Origin: Leifsonia sp. ku-ls
GTDB lineage: Bacteria; Actinomycetota; Actinomycetes; Actinomycetales; Microbacteriaceae
Length of the DNA: 44,867 bases
Direction: 5' to 3'
NCBI GenBank assembly: GCA_003367665.1
Contig: QKXI01000011.1
Coordinates: 96,940 to 141,806 of the forward strand
The translations under genes were made by a program, and so were the position numbers. Numbering within the stretch: the stretch's first letter is position 1; each line of letters starts with the position of its first letter. The notes beneath the pieces were generated by a model. It did no database searches, was not told the DNA's origin, and saw only the letters and a program-made list of their open reading frames with translations. Below are positions 1 to 7,020 of the stretch, one piece after another.

Positions 1-1155
1 GGGGGTGGCGTGTTGGACGGGGGTGGTGCGGATGATGGTGCGGGGCTTTTCGCCGGGGGTGATGACCTGTTTGACCATCCAGATGAAGTAGCGCAGGGGG
101 TCGGCGGCCGCGGTGATCTTCTGTTGGGCGGTGGTCTTGTCGCCGGAGTGGCGGGCGTCGACGAGGTCGGCGATCTGCCACCAGGTCCAGGCGTCGAGGT
201 CGACGCCGGCGGCGGTGAGGGCGTGGTCGAGCTGCCCGATGTGGCGGGTGAGGAGCTTTCCGGTCTTACCGAGTCGGGGACCGGCGAGAGACCCCCCGTA
301 GTGCCGGTCGAGATGCGCGAGAAGTCGGAGTCTGTCGAGGGATCGTACCTTCTCGGGGACGTTTGCTGACGGATCGTCAGAAAAACCCCTGTTCCTATTC
401 GGCCTGGCGCGCGTAGCGCGCTCCATTCCCCTTGGGGATTGTCTTTTCAGATCTACCGAAGAAGAAGGTTTTGTCGGGACGGAAGCGGTTAGGCCCAAAA
501 CGGGATCTAGGGACGCGGAGTTATCCACAGCATTGAGGGCGGGGAGCGTGAGCGCCATGACGTTCGCGGCCTGTTCCTGGTGGCCGCCGTGCGTCTCGAA
601 CGCCTCGGCCTTCTCTTCCCGGGAGAGCAGGTTCCGGCCGGTGGCGTGGACGTGGACGAATCCGCCGGCCTCGAGGGTGCGGATGGCCAGGCGAACGCTC
701 TCGTCGGCCTTGAGTCGGATCGTGCGTCCCTCGGCGGCCTCGGTGTTGGCCAGGACGCGGGCGCGGATGGTGGCGTAGGAGAGGGTGACGTGGCGGCCTG
801 TGGCGGGTTCGGCGGCGTAGCGGAGCACGTGAGCGATCGCGAGCAGGGTGGCGTCGGCGACGTGCCAGCGCTGCCGGGCCTTCTCCCGCTCGGGGGTGAG
901 CGTCCAGTCCATGAGGGTGTCGAACCAGTGCGCTCCGGACCACCAGGCGGGGATCTTCGCCCATTCCTCGGCCGGGACATGGATCGCCCAGCTGCGCGGA
1001 GCAGGCTCGGCCCTGGGCGAAGGCGGCTGCCCTGTGTCTCGGGCTTCCTGAGCGTGGAGGGCTTCGGCGACCTCGCCGGGGTTGGGGAGCCAGGAGCGGT
1101 CGCCAGCGTCGGCCGCGCTACGGCGGCCGCGCATCGGGGCGACGGGTGTTCTCAT
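1..1155 (-). CDS. Putative plasmid replication initiator, winged-helix (C-terminus cut by window edge)
   Basis: This minus-strand frame is open from ATG at 1155 to the left edge: 385 codons with no stop. Every other frame here gives the low-complexity R/H/P- or G/V/D-rich translation typical of shadows. Residues about 55-190 look like a winged-helix or HTH region: WHVADATLLAIAHVLRYAAE, then a YATIRARVLANTEAAE helix and an ESVRLAIRTLEAGGFVHV segment ending in a wing. The linker, encoded around 380-480, is more AT-rich than its surroundings. The C-terminal part, ending near ADPLRYFIWMVKQV, resembles the 'DPLxYLxWRL' tail of HTH-type replication or regulatory proteins of actinobacterial plasmids. 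Its position beside a large non-coding, palindrome-rich region fits a Rep next to its origin. The Rep role is inference; a plasmid transcriptional regulator is the alternative. Confidence 0.6.
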   Translation of the reverse strand, partial: MRTPVAPMRGRRSAADAGDRSWLPNPGEVAEALHAQEARDTGQPPSPRAEPAPRSWAIHVPAEEWAKIPAWWSGAHWFDTLMDWTLTPEREKARQRWHVADATLLAIAHVLRYAAEPATGRHVTLSYATIRARVLANTEAAEGRTIRLKADESVRLAIRTLEAGGFVHVHATGRNLLSREEKAEAFETHGGHQEQAANVMALTLPALNAVDNSASLDPVLGLTASVPTKPSSSVDLKRQSPRGMERATRARPNRNRGFSDDPSANVPEKVRSLDRLRLLAHLDRHYGGSLAGPRLGKTGKLLTRHIGQLDHALTAAGVDLDAWTWWQIADLVDARHSGDKTTAQQKITAAADPLRYFIWMVKQVITPGEKPRTIIRTTPVQHATP

Positions 1156-1606
1156 GGCTTCTGGTGACCTCTCCGGCCTGTAAATGGGCGCAGCAAAGCT
1201 GCCGGTATGTGCTCGGCTCTGTTTTTTGGCGCACAAAGATCGCCGACTGTGACTCGGCGTTCCTTCGATGCGATGCGTCGGGGCCGCTGTGCGGGTCCGA
1301 CCGGTGCGGGTGAGGGCGGGCGTCATGCGCCGGCCGCGGTCTCTGCGCTAGATCAGGTGACCGTCCTCCTCACCGTGAGGAGCTGCGCGCACGCGCCGTC
1401 GACCAGGTCGATCGGACGTGCAGGATGTGACCCGTCAGCTGCCGCGCACGTCGTTGTGGCAGGCCGGGACGGGGAAGTAGCGGGGGAGAGGGACAGCGGA
1501 AGCTCGACGTCGACGAGACGGGCGACGGAGCGGGATGCGGCCGACACGCCGACACGCGGATCGCGTGCGCACGTGCAGGAACCCGAAATCTGGGTTACGA
1601 TGCTGC

Positions 1607-1745
1607 CAACTCCTCTCCGAGGGTACGGAAAAGCCTCCGGGCATTTCCGGCTTACTTAGGGAAGAAGCTCGAACCTCGCAGGTCGCCAAACTTTTGAGGG
1701 TTTGAGCTCCAGATTTTCCGGGCCCGCCGCAAGGCGGGCCCGATT
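1607..1745 (+). ncRNA. Candidate small RNA ending at a rightward terminator
   Basis: A rightward intrinsic-terminator-like hairpin (1719-1742, followed by a T-rich tail) has no coding gene upstream of it. A weak -10-like TACGAT lies at 1596-1601, which would give a transcript of about 140 nt. The body contains small self-complementary stretches, such as the CCGG pair around 1638-1650. No known RNA family is recognised. An unrecognised leader or run-off terminator is equally possible. Confidence 0.22.
1719..1742 (+). terminator. GC hairpin terminator
   Basis: GGGCCCGCC (1720-1728) and GGCGGGCCC (1733-1741) pair around a GCAA loop, extended by C1719-G1742. On the plus strand the sequence continues ATTCTGTTT, so the T-tract points rightward. 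It also lies just after the stop of the leftward gene at 1750, so it may act in both directions. Confidence 0.6.
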
Positions 1746-1749
1746 CTGT

Positions 1750-2106
1750 TTAAGCGGCTGCCGTAGAGGACACCTCCGTCGTCGTGATCAGGGAGGCCGG
1801 TACAGGCGGAAGGGCGCCGTGCTCTGCGACGTAGTCGCGGATGAACAGCTCGAGGTACAGCGCGGGGGAGTAGTTGCCCGACTCTTCCGCTGCAGCGTTG
1901 ACCTGGTCCCGGATGAAGCCGGAGAAGGTCAGTTCGGAGTGCCACGCGGTTTCGTCGCCGCGAGCGAAGACGTTGCGCTTCTTGCCTGCGTTGCTACCAG
2001 CCATGCGCTCATCTTGTCCGGTTAAGACCGGCTTTAATGGAAGGCTCGCGGGCGTGTTGGATGCCTGGTCTACGTCTTCCGGGTCGAAGAGGGCCTCGTG
2101 ATGCAT
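1750..2106 (-). CDS. Small RHH-like hypothetical protein (possible DNA-binding/plasmid maintenance)
   Basis: This 118-aa protein starts at ATG 2106, preceded by AAGGTG five bases upstream. An internal ATG at 2004 would give an 84-aa form. The C-terminal half (TFSGFIRDQVNAAAEESGNYSPALYLELFIRDYVAEHG) alternates strand and helix-like segments, as in ribbon-helix-helix or small plasmid-maintenance proteins, but I do not recognise a named family. It follows the hydrolase gene at 2162 by 55 bp, in the same direction. That gap holds a pair of GGTAGAC sites also found in front of the gene at 5567, so it probably has its own regulated promoter. A GC hairpin lies just beyond its stop. Confidence 0.6.
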   Translation of the reverse strand: MHHEALFDPEDVDQASNTPASLPLKPVLTGQDERMAGSNAGKKRNVFARGDETAWHSELTFSGFIRDQVNAAAEESGNYSPALYLELFIRDYVAEHGALPPVPASLITTTEVSSTAAA

Positions 2107-2127
2107 GACAGCACCTTATCCGATATG

Positions 2128-2158
2128 GGTAGACAGGCCTGTATCTGTATTGGTAGAC
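2128..2158. promoter_or_regulatory. Operator-like tandem GGTAGAC sites, 24-bp spacing
   Basis: Two GGTAGAC boxes at 2128-2134 and 2152-2158 are exactly 24 bp apart. The first continues into ACAGGCCTGT, making a near-palindrome. The same arrangement recurs at 5529-5559, with 11 of 17 spacer positions also matching. The site lies between the hydrolase stop and the start of the leftward gene 1750-2106. A shared repressor, possibly the XRE protein at 4795-5478, is the simplest explanation. Confidence 0.5.
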
Positions 2159-2161
2159 GGA

Positions 2162-3295
2162 TCAGCGTGTCAGCTGCTGCTGGCACCAGGCGACGATCGC
2201 CGCGTTGAAGCCGGCTGCGTCGACGTTGTACTCCCACGCGTGGGCCGCTCCGGGGAACTCGGTCAGCGTGACGACTCCCGGATGCGCGGCAGCGAAGCGG
2301 CGCGAGAGCTCGACGGGGATCTCTTGGTCGCCGTCTGAGTGGATCACGAGCGCAGGTACGGACAGCCGGGCGAACCGGGTGAAGTCGAGCGCATCGAAGT
2401 CGATGGGGAAGGGAAGGCCGACGATGCGGCTACTGAGGCGTCCCTGCAGCGCGTGGATGGCCGCTGAGCCCAGGACACGGGGAAGGTGGGCCTTCTGCGC
2501 GCCATGCCGGATTGCGGTCCGCCAGTCGGTCGCGGGCGCGATCAGGACCAGGCCAGCGATCGCGTCTCGGTGCGCGCTGTGCTCTGTGAGCTGCAGGGCG
2601 ATGCTGGCGCCCATCGACCATGCGAACAGGACGACGCGCTGCGCGCCGTGCGCGAGTGCGTAGGCGATCGCGGCGTCCACGTCCGGCCATTCGCCGAGGC
2701 CGAGAGTGGATGCGCCGTTGAGGACCTCTGGACCTTCGGTATCGCCGCGGAAGGAGACCACGAGCGAGGTGTATCCGAGTACGTCGGCCGCGGGGACCGA
2801 GCGGAGGGCGGTGATGCGGGTGGTCCGGACGCCGTGGATGTGAATGGCCCAGGTCTCCGGCCGAACCGGGTGCTGCGGGCGGATGAGCCACGCTGGAGCG
2901 TCCCCGCCTGCGACCGAGACGTCGACGTCCTCAACGCTGCGCTCGAGCGCGCGCGGATGCGGGAACACGTGTCCGGTCCAACGCCCCTCGCCAGCAGCCA
3001 GCTTTCCGGCTGTGACAGTGAGGATCTGCCGCGTGACGGTGCCAGCCGCGGGGTCGCGGGAGAGGACCGGGCCGATCAGGGCGTGGCCGTCCTGACCGAA
3101 CCAGAGGCCGAATTGGCCGGCGTGATCCGTCTTCCCGTCGTTCTGGAGCGTCACGGTTCCGTCGCCGGTTTCGTGGATGGTGATGACCCGGGGGGAGCCG
3201 GGCATGACGACGCGGCGCGCAAGCAGGATAGTCAGCGCGCCGAGGGCGAGGGCGAGAACGACGAGGATCGCCAGGATGACGATGATCCAGATCAT
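2162..3295 (-). CDS. Membrane-anchored alpha/beta hydrolase
   Basis: This 377-aa protein starts at ATG 3295 with GGAG seven bases upstream. The start overlaps the preceding stop as ATGA, so translation is coupled. Residues 2-25 form one membrane segment. The hydrolase core follows: HIHG at about 152-155 (oxyanion region), AWSMGAS with nucleophile Ser227 (the first Gly of GxSxG is Ala), HSDGDQEIP with the acid Asp321 or Asp323, and the GAAHAWEY histidine at 352. The catalytic domain is probably extracytoplasmic or membrane-proximal; the substrate cannot be told. It is the last gene of the XRE-ImmA-membrane protein operon. Serine hydrolases of this type are esterases or peptidases, and the pairing with ImmA is unexplained. 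Confidence 0.85.
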   Translation of the reverse strand: MIWIIVILAILVVLALALGALTILLARRVVMPGSPRVITIHETGDGTVTLQNDGKTDHAGQFGLWFGQDGHALIGPVLSRDPAAGTVTRQILTVTAGKLAAGEGRWTGHVFPHPRALERSVEDVDVSVAGGDAPAWLIRPQHPVRPETWAIHIHGVRTTRITALRSVPAADVLGYTSLVVSFRGDTEGPEVLNGASTLGLGEWPDVDAAIAYALAHGAQRVVLFAWSMGASIALQLTEHSAHRDAIAGLVLIAPATDWRTAIRHGAQKAHLPRVLGSAAIHALQGRLSSRIVGLPFPIDFDALDFTRFARLSVPALVIHSDGDQEIPVELSRRFAAAHPGVVTLTEFPGAAHAWEYNVDAAGFNAAIVAWCQQQLTR

Positions 3296-4254
3296 GATGT
3301 GGCTCCGTAGCTGAGGGAGTACGAGTCGGGCGTTGTGGGGGCGTTGCTGGCGAGGTGCCGGCTGATGATCCGTTCGGATCGTTTCACCAAGCCCAGCTCG
3401 GCCGGGATAAGCGTCAACTGCTGCATCGCCTGGCGATCGCGGATGGCGATGACGTGGTCGTACACCGCGCCGAGAAGGTCGCTCGGGTCTTCCACTGGGG
3501 GAGGGGTGAAGCCCCGCCGGAGGAGCACGCGGCGCAGCCAGAACAGCTTGTGGCGCAGGTTCAGCAGCCTGAGCACCCGGACGACGGTGAAGGAGGCGAT
3601 GCCGGCGACGATGAGGATCACGCCGACGTAGAAGAACAGGTCGAACAGGCGATAGAGCACGTCCACCACGATCCCCGGGCCGAGGTTGAACCGGGCGATG
3701 GTGAGGTAGGCGATCTCGTCGACGCACGCCAGGATCACGATGGCCGCGCCGACGCGGAAGAAGCGGTAGGCGCGGGCAGGGCGCCCGCGGACTCCGAGGA
3801 TCAGGCTGACGGAGATGCTGGCAATCGTCGCCATGTAGATCGAGGCGTAGAGCCACATCGCCGTCTGCCCGGTGCGGTGAGGGATGAAGTAGTAGTCAGT
3901 CGATCCGCGGTCGACGATGAAGAGGAAGGGCACGGTGAAGGCTGCGAGGGCCGCGATGAGCGGCCACCAGCGCAGTGTCCGTCGACGTCAATCCTGCGAG
4001 ATGGCCGCCTGTGTGACCAGCCAGAACGCTACGGTGCAGAGCACGTTCTGCACCAGGTTGAGCCAGTTCTGGCCTCCGATCCAGCCGTCCACAACCGGCT
4101 GTGGGATCGCCGTTCCGAGGGTCAGCAGTGCCAGCGTCCCCGCCCCGGACGCAAGCCACGACAGCCGGCTTCGAGGCTCGCGCACGGCGGAGAGAGTGCG
4201 AGCCAGGAAGACGACTGCGAGGATGAGGAGGGCGGCGGTTTGCAGCCCCCGCAT
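3292..4254 (-). pseudogene. MAB_1171c-like multispanning membrane protein split by an in-frame TGA
   Basis: Codons 1-88 (4254 to 3991) encode an N-terminal part with about three membrane helices. They are followed by a TGA at 3988-3990. The same frame then stays open to 3292 (RRRTLRWWPLIAALAAFTV onward), adding four more hydrophobic segments and a soluble tail with LLGAVYDHVIAIRDRQAMQ. Joined, the product would be about 320 aa and resembles the MAB_1171c-type membrane proteins often found next to XRE/ImmA genes in actinobacteria. That family call is from memory. The only start in the distal part, GTG 3933, lacks a ribosome site, so reinitiation looks weak. The first ATG overlaps the ImmA stop as TAATG and the last codons overlap the hydrolase start. 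A recent nonsense mutation or sequencing error is most likely; two separate subunits are possible. Confidence 0.6.
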
Positions 4255-4790
4255 TACCCGAAGATCCGCTCGTCCGCCTGGTGGCGCGGGCGCAGCAGCC
4301 GGCGCGCGAGGAGGTAGGCGAGGCTTTCGGCTTCGCCCTCGATGATCGCTGACGCGCCCTCGATCTCAGTCAGCTCGCCGCTTTCGAGGGCGAGGATCCG
4401 CCCGCGGACCTTGTCGGAGAAGTCGCTGTGCGCCATGGCCGGCGCCGTCGCCTTCGCTGTGCGACAACCGGGGTGGTTGTAGATGACGTGCGCGAGCTCG
4501 TGGAGGATGCAGTGATTCTGGTAGATCTCTGAGTCGTCGTGGCGAATCAGGATGTTGGCGCTCTCGTCGGTCTCGACCAGAAGAGCCGTGAGTGTTTCCC
4601 ACTTCTCGTTGCCGACCGGCTCGATGCGGATTGGCTTTCCGATCCGCTCCTCGGCGCGCCGAATGACGTACGCGAGGTCGGCATCCGGAGTCAGATCCAG
4701 CGAGGAGAACTTGTCTGCGGAGCGTTGCTTGATTTGAGCCGCTGTGGGCCAGATGGTTTGTTGCCTGACGTCACCCGAATTGACGTACAT
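4254..4790 (-). CDS. ImmA/IrrE-type zinc metallopeptidase
   Basis: This 178-aa protein has the gluzincin-type motif HELAH at residues 97-101, within ILHELAHVIYNH, and a downstream acidic helix (EGEAESLAYLLARRLL, residues 151-166) that can supply the third ligand. This is the signature of ImmA/IrrE peptidases. The best-known members cleave or inactivate a partner XRE-type repressor after a stress signal, as in mobile-element induction. The start, ATG 4790, is four bases after the stop of the XRE gene, and the two are clearly co-transcribed. Pairing with XRE suggests that it relieves repression by that protein. That role is inferred from family and context. Confidence 0.85.
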   Translation of the reverse strand: MYVNSGDVRQQTIWPTAAQIKQRSADKFSSLDLTPDADLAYVIRRAEERIGKPIRIEPVGNEKWETLTALLVETDESANILIRHDDSEIYQNHCILHELAHVIYNHPGCRTAKATAPAMAHSDFSDKVRGRILALESGELTEIEGASAIIEGEAESLAYLLARRLLRPRHQADERIFG

Positions 4791-4794
4791 GAAC

Positions 4795-5478
4795 CTAGTT
4801 TCGTTTCGTAATGTCCTTGATCGATTTCGCTACTTCTCGGAGAGCCGAGGGTGACATCTCTCCGAGGGACCGCGCGGACACGCTCTTGGCTCCAGCCTTG
4901 TGGAGCGCACTCTCGAGTGCGAGCTCTGCCTCTGTTCGCTCCGTGACCTCCACGTGGTGGAAGTTCACCAGGTAGAGGGGGTCGACGCCGAAGAACTCGG
5001 CGATCGCCACCATGAGCGACTCCGCAATGCGGACGGGCGCGGTCTCTTCCGTGAGGGAGGACCAACGCTCGGCAGTGAACGCAATTCCCCGGTCTTCCAA
5101 GCTCTTCGCGAGTGCCGCAGCACGGAACTCGTCGCCACCTTGGACGGGGGCGCTTGCCAGCTGGCGGAGTCGTCGGGCCAACTCCGGGCCATCAAGTCGC
5201 AGGATGGGGTCTTCGGTCGGAACCGCAGTGAGGTCATCGGGTGTGACACCCAGAGCCTTCGCCAGTGCGGTGATGTCATTGACGTTGAACGGCTTCTCGT
5301 ACCGCATGCGGATGTAGAAGTAGTTCTCGCTGAGGCCGGCTGCTTTCGCGAGGTCGCGATTGGTGAGAACGACCTTCTTGGTCCGGTTCGTCTGCTCGGG
5401 ATTGTCCCGGAACCGCTCGATGTTGAGCACGATGCGGCGCGAGAACTCGTCTGCGCCGTCGACCTGTGCTCGAACCAT
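4795..5478 (-). CDS. XRE-family transcriptional regulator
   Basis: This 227-aa protein has a helix-turn-helix at about residues 38-87 (TNRDLAKAAGLSENYFYIRM, then NVNDITALAKALGVTPDDL). A longer C-terminal part of unknown fold follows, which could be the sensing or ImmA-target region. It starts at ATG 5478 and diverges from the gene at 5567. The 88-bp gap between them contains an 8-bp inverted repeat and two GGTAGA boxes, a layout typical of an autoregulating repressor. It heads an operon with the ImmA peptidase, a membrane protein and a hydrolase. By analogy with ImmR/ImmA pairs of integrative elements, it may be the repressor of element genes such as 5567-6807. Confidence 0.85.
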   Translation of the reverse strand: MVRAQVDGADEFSRRIVLNIERFRDNPEQTNRTKKVVLTNRDLAKAAGLSENYFYIRMRYEKPFNVNDITALAKALGVTPDDLTAVPTEDPILRLDGPELARRLRQLASAPVQGGDEFRAAALAKSLEDRGIAFTAERWSSLTEETAPVRIAESLMVAIAEFFGVDPLYLVNFHHVEVTERTEAELALESALHKAGAKSVSARSLGEMSPSALREVAKSIKDITKRN

Positions 5479-5503
5479 GCAAAAAACCTACCGGCAGAGC
5501 GCA

Positions 5504-5560
5504 CCGAATCACGGTATCTCTCTGATTCGGTAGACATGTCTCTATCTATTTCGGTAGAGT
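5504..5560. promoter_or_regulatory. Divergent operator/promoter with leaderless rightward start
   Basis: CCGAATCA (5504-5511) and TGATTCGG (5523-5530) form a perfect inverted repeat with an 11-bp spacer. GGTAGAC at 5529 and GGTAGAG at 5553 are 24 bp apart, as at 2128-2158. A rightward promoter can be read as -35 TAGACA (5531-5536), 18-bp spacer, -10 TAGAGT (5555-5560). The GTG start at 5567 lies seven bases after the -10, so the transcript would be leaderless. The repressor sites overlap both promoter boxes. Confidence 0.55.
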
Positions 5561-5566
5561 GCTCGC

Positions 5567-6016
5567 GTGCGGGGACAGACTGACATCCAATCCAGCGATT
5601 TGGAGCTGTGTGCGGAGCGCCGGGAAACGGTGCTGAATTGGGTCAGGGATCCTCGCCTAAGCACGGCGGAACGTAACAGCATCCTGAAACAGGTCGAGCG
5701 GTTCAGCAATCCCCAATCCGGGGACCGTGCCTTCAAGCGCGCGGAGGAGCTCTACGCCAAGGCGATCCTCGCTCCGTCGACACTCGCCGCGGCCGAAGAT
5801 GCTCGCAAGGTCGACCGAGTTGTGGAGGGACTGTCGCGCATCGAGGCGGTCGTGTCCCAGACCAGCCCGGACGAGTTCGCGGCCGCCCTGCTCTCGAGCA
5901 ATGAGAACCTCATGGACTGGGAAGCCACGATCAGCGGCTTCATGCGCGTTCTCGAGTTCCACGACCAGGTGTCCCGGCATCTATCTCTGCACGCCCCCGC
6001 GTCGGTGAGCGCGTGA
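5567..6016 (+). CDS. Hypothetical protein, first gene of rightward pair
   Basis: This 149-aa, charged, largely helical protein has no recognised domain, signal or membrane segment. The GTG at 5567 has no ribosome-binding site, but a TAGAGT -10 box sits so that transcription would begin at or next to the start codon; leaderless translation is common in actinobacteria. Its stop overlaps the next start as GTGA, so the two genes form a coupled pair. It is transcribed divergently from the XRE repressor gene and shares its operator region, so XRE/ImmA probably controls it. Function unknown; a regulatory or accessory role with the next gene is a guess. Confidence 0.65.
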   Translation: MRGQTDIQSSDLELCAERRETVLNWVRDPRLSTAERNSILKQVERFSNPQSGDRAFKRAEELYAKAILAPSTLAAAEDARKVDRVVEGLSRIEAVVSQTSPDEFAAALLSSNENLMDWEATISGFMRVLEFHDQVSRHLSLHAPASVSA

Positions 6017-6807
6017 GTGCGGCGCGCGAGGAGCAGTTTCGCGCCTCGATCGCCCGCCTCTCCCAGGACCCCTCCGCGTTCTTGGCGTCCGACGATCTCG
6101 CCCCTTTCATCGAGGACCTCCGCCGCGAGCTGATTCCCTCGGTGCACCTCATCACCCAGCGCAACGGGCCCCGGTATCGGAAAGAGCACGACGACGACGA
6201 CCTCGTCAACCTGCTGCTCGTCGCCATGATCGGCGACCCTGAGAAGTGCCGCTACCTGGCGGAAAACGCTGCGTCCCCGTTCTCCTACGCACGCACCTTC
6301 TTGCCCGTCTGGCTTGGCGCGGAGACCGGTCATCGCCGCAACAAGGTCTCAATCGTCATGGAGTGGGTCGAAGACGCCAGCATCGTGATGCCAGCCTGGA
6401 CCGTTCTGGATCCCGTCGAGATTGTGGAGCGCGAGGGCGCGACGGTGGATGAGGCGGTGGCGCTCACCGTCCGCACCCTGCTCCCCAGGACACCCGCCGG
6501 CCTCGCCGGGCAGCTTCCCCGAATCGTCGACTGGATGACCGACAACACTCCCACGCACTCCGGCCACGAAGGCGCGAAGCTCGAAGAGGCCGCGGCGGTC
6601 TTCCCCAGCGTGAGCAAGATCGAACTGCAGGCGATCGGCAACATCACCTGGGGCGGCCGCGGCCGCGAACGCGAAACCTCGCTCCTGGGAGCGTTCCTGC
6701 TCAACCGCGACTTCGATCCGCGCACGTCCGCGACGCATCGAGTCGCGCTGCGTCTCTACGCCAGCCGTGTGCGCCAGCTGAGGGTTCTCGCCGGTCTCGC
6801 TCGCTGA
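6013..6807 (+). CDS. Hypothetical protein with weak sigma-factor-like layout
   Basis: This 264-aa protein starts at GTG 6013, overlapping the preceding stop. I do not recognise a family with confidence. Residues about 55-110 (DDLVNLLLVAMIGDPEKC, then FSYARTFLPVWLGAETGHRRN) recall sigma region 2, and the DPVEIVEREGATVDEAV segment recalls the linker before region 4 of ECF factors. The middle and C-terminal parts (SVSKIELQAI, ASRVRQLRVL) contain possible helix-turn-helix helices. If this is right, it would be a diverged sigma or anti-termination-like regulator. It sits just before the first copy of the CATCTAGAGGTGA element. The resemblance is by eye only, and a structural or Rep-accessory protein is equally possible. 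Confidence 0.55.
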   Translation: MSAAREEQFRASIARLSQDPSAFLASDDLAPFIEDLRRELIPSVHLITQRNGPRYRKEHDDDDLVNLLLVAMIGDPEKCRYLAENAASPFSYARTFLPVWLGAETGHRRNKVSIVMEWVEDASIVMPAWTVLDPVEIVEREGATVDEAVALTVRTLLPRTPAGLAGQLPRIVDWMTDNTPTHSGHEGAKLEEAAAVFPSVSKIELQAIGNITWGGRGRERETSLLGAFLLNRDFDPRTSATHRVALRLYASRVRQLRVLAGLAR

Positions 6808-6810
6808 AAA

Positions 6811-6846
6811 GTGTGCGACTGCGCGCCTCGGCCCATCTAGAGGTGA
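6811..6846 (+). promoter_or_regulatory. CATCTAGAGGTGA element, copy 1
   Basis: GTG at 6811, GACTGCGCG at 6817-6825, eight bases, then CATCTAGAGGTGA at 6834-6846. The same block with identical 8-nt spacing occurs five more times in the window, always upstream of and in the same orientation as genes. It precedes the surface adhesin gene at 7021. It is probably a promoter or activator site; the TAGAGG core could serve as a -10. Confidence 0.65.
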
Positions 6847-7020
6847 AGGCGGGAACCCTAGCTCCTGCCCTGACCTCCGCCTCCACCCGAGCGGGAAAGG
6901 ACCAGTCGCAGTATGAAATCCGGGAACGAAAACACCCGACGGCGCCGGCTTGCCGGCCTGTCACCCGAGCGAGGGCGGCACACGCCGCTACCGCGACGCC
7001 GGCATCGGAAGTCGCCGATC

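Larger units (their letters stand above)
1156..1749. other. Non-coding region with palindromes; candidate origin/control region
   Basis: No convincing gene is visible; the open frames have no ribosome site and biased composition. The region holds several perfect inverted repeats: CGCCGA/TCGGCG at 1241-1259, a 17-nt palindrome CTCCTCACCGTGAGGAG at 1366-1382, CACGCG/CGCGTG around GAT at 1553-1567, and a GC-rich hairpin at 1719-1742. A short T-rich run lies at about 1221-1227. It sits directly upstream of the putative Rep gene, so it probably carries rep control sites and possibly the replication origin. I found no tandem iterons. Confidence 0.35.

Noticed and set aside
580-1167. Rightward 195-aa open frame
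   Set aside because: It is antisense to the minus-strand Rep-like frame and has the Gly/Val/Asp-rich composition of a shadow, with no ribosome site.
1207-1659. Rightward 150-aa open frame in the non-coding region
   Set aside because: It has no ribosome site, an Arg/Thr/Ser-biased composition and no recognisable domain. It spans the palindromes.
3296-3856. N-terminal extension of the hydrolase frame
   Set aside because: The sequence before ATG 3295 overlaps the membrane protein gene in another frame and is Arg/Pro-rich; the coupled ATGA start is better.
6838-6846. AGAGGTGA of the six-copy element as a simple ribosome-binding site
   Set aside because: It matches anti-SD, but five of the six copies have no start codon at a usable distance, and the conserved upstream half and fixed spacing would be unexplained.
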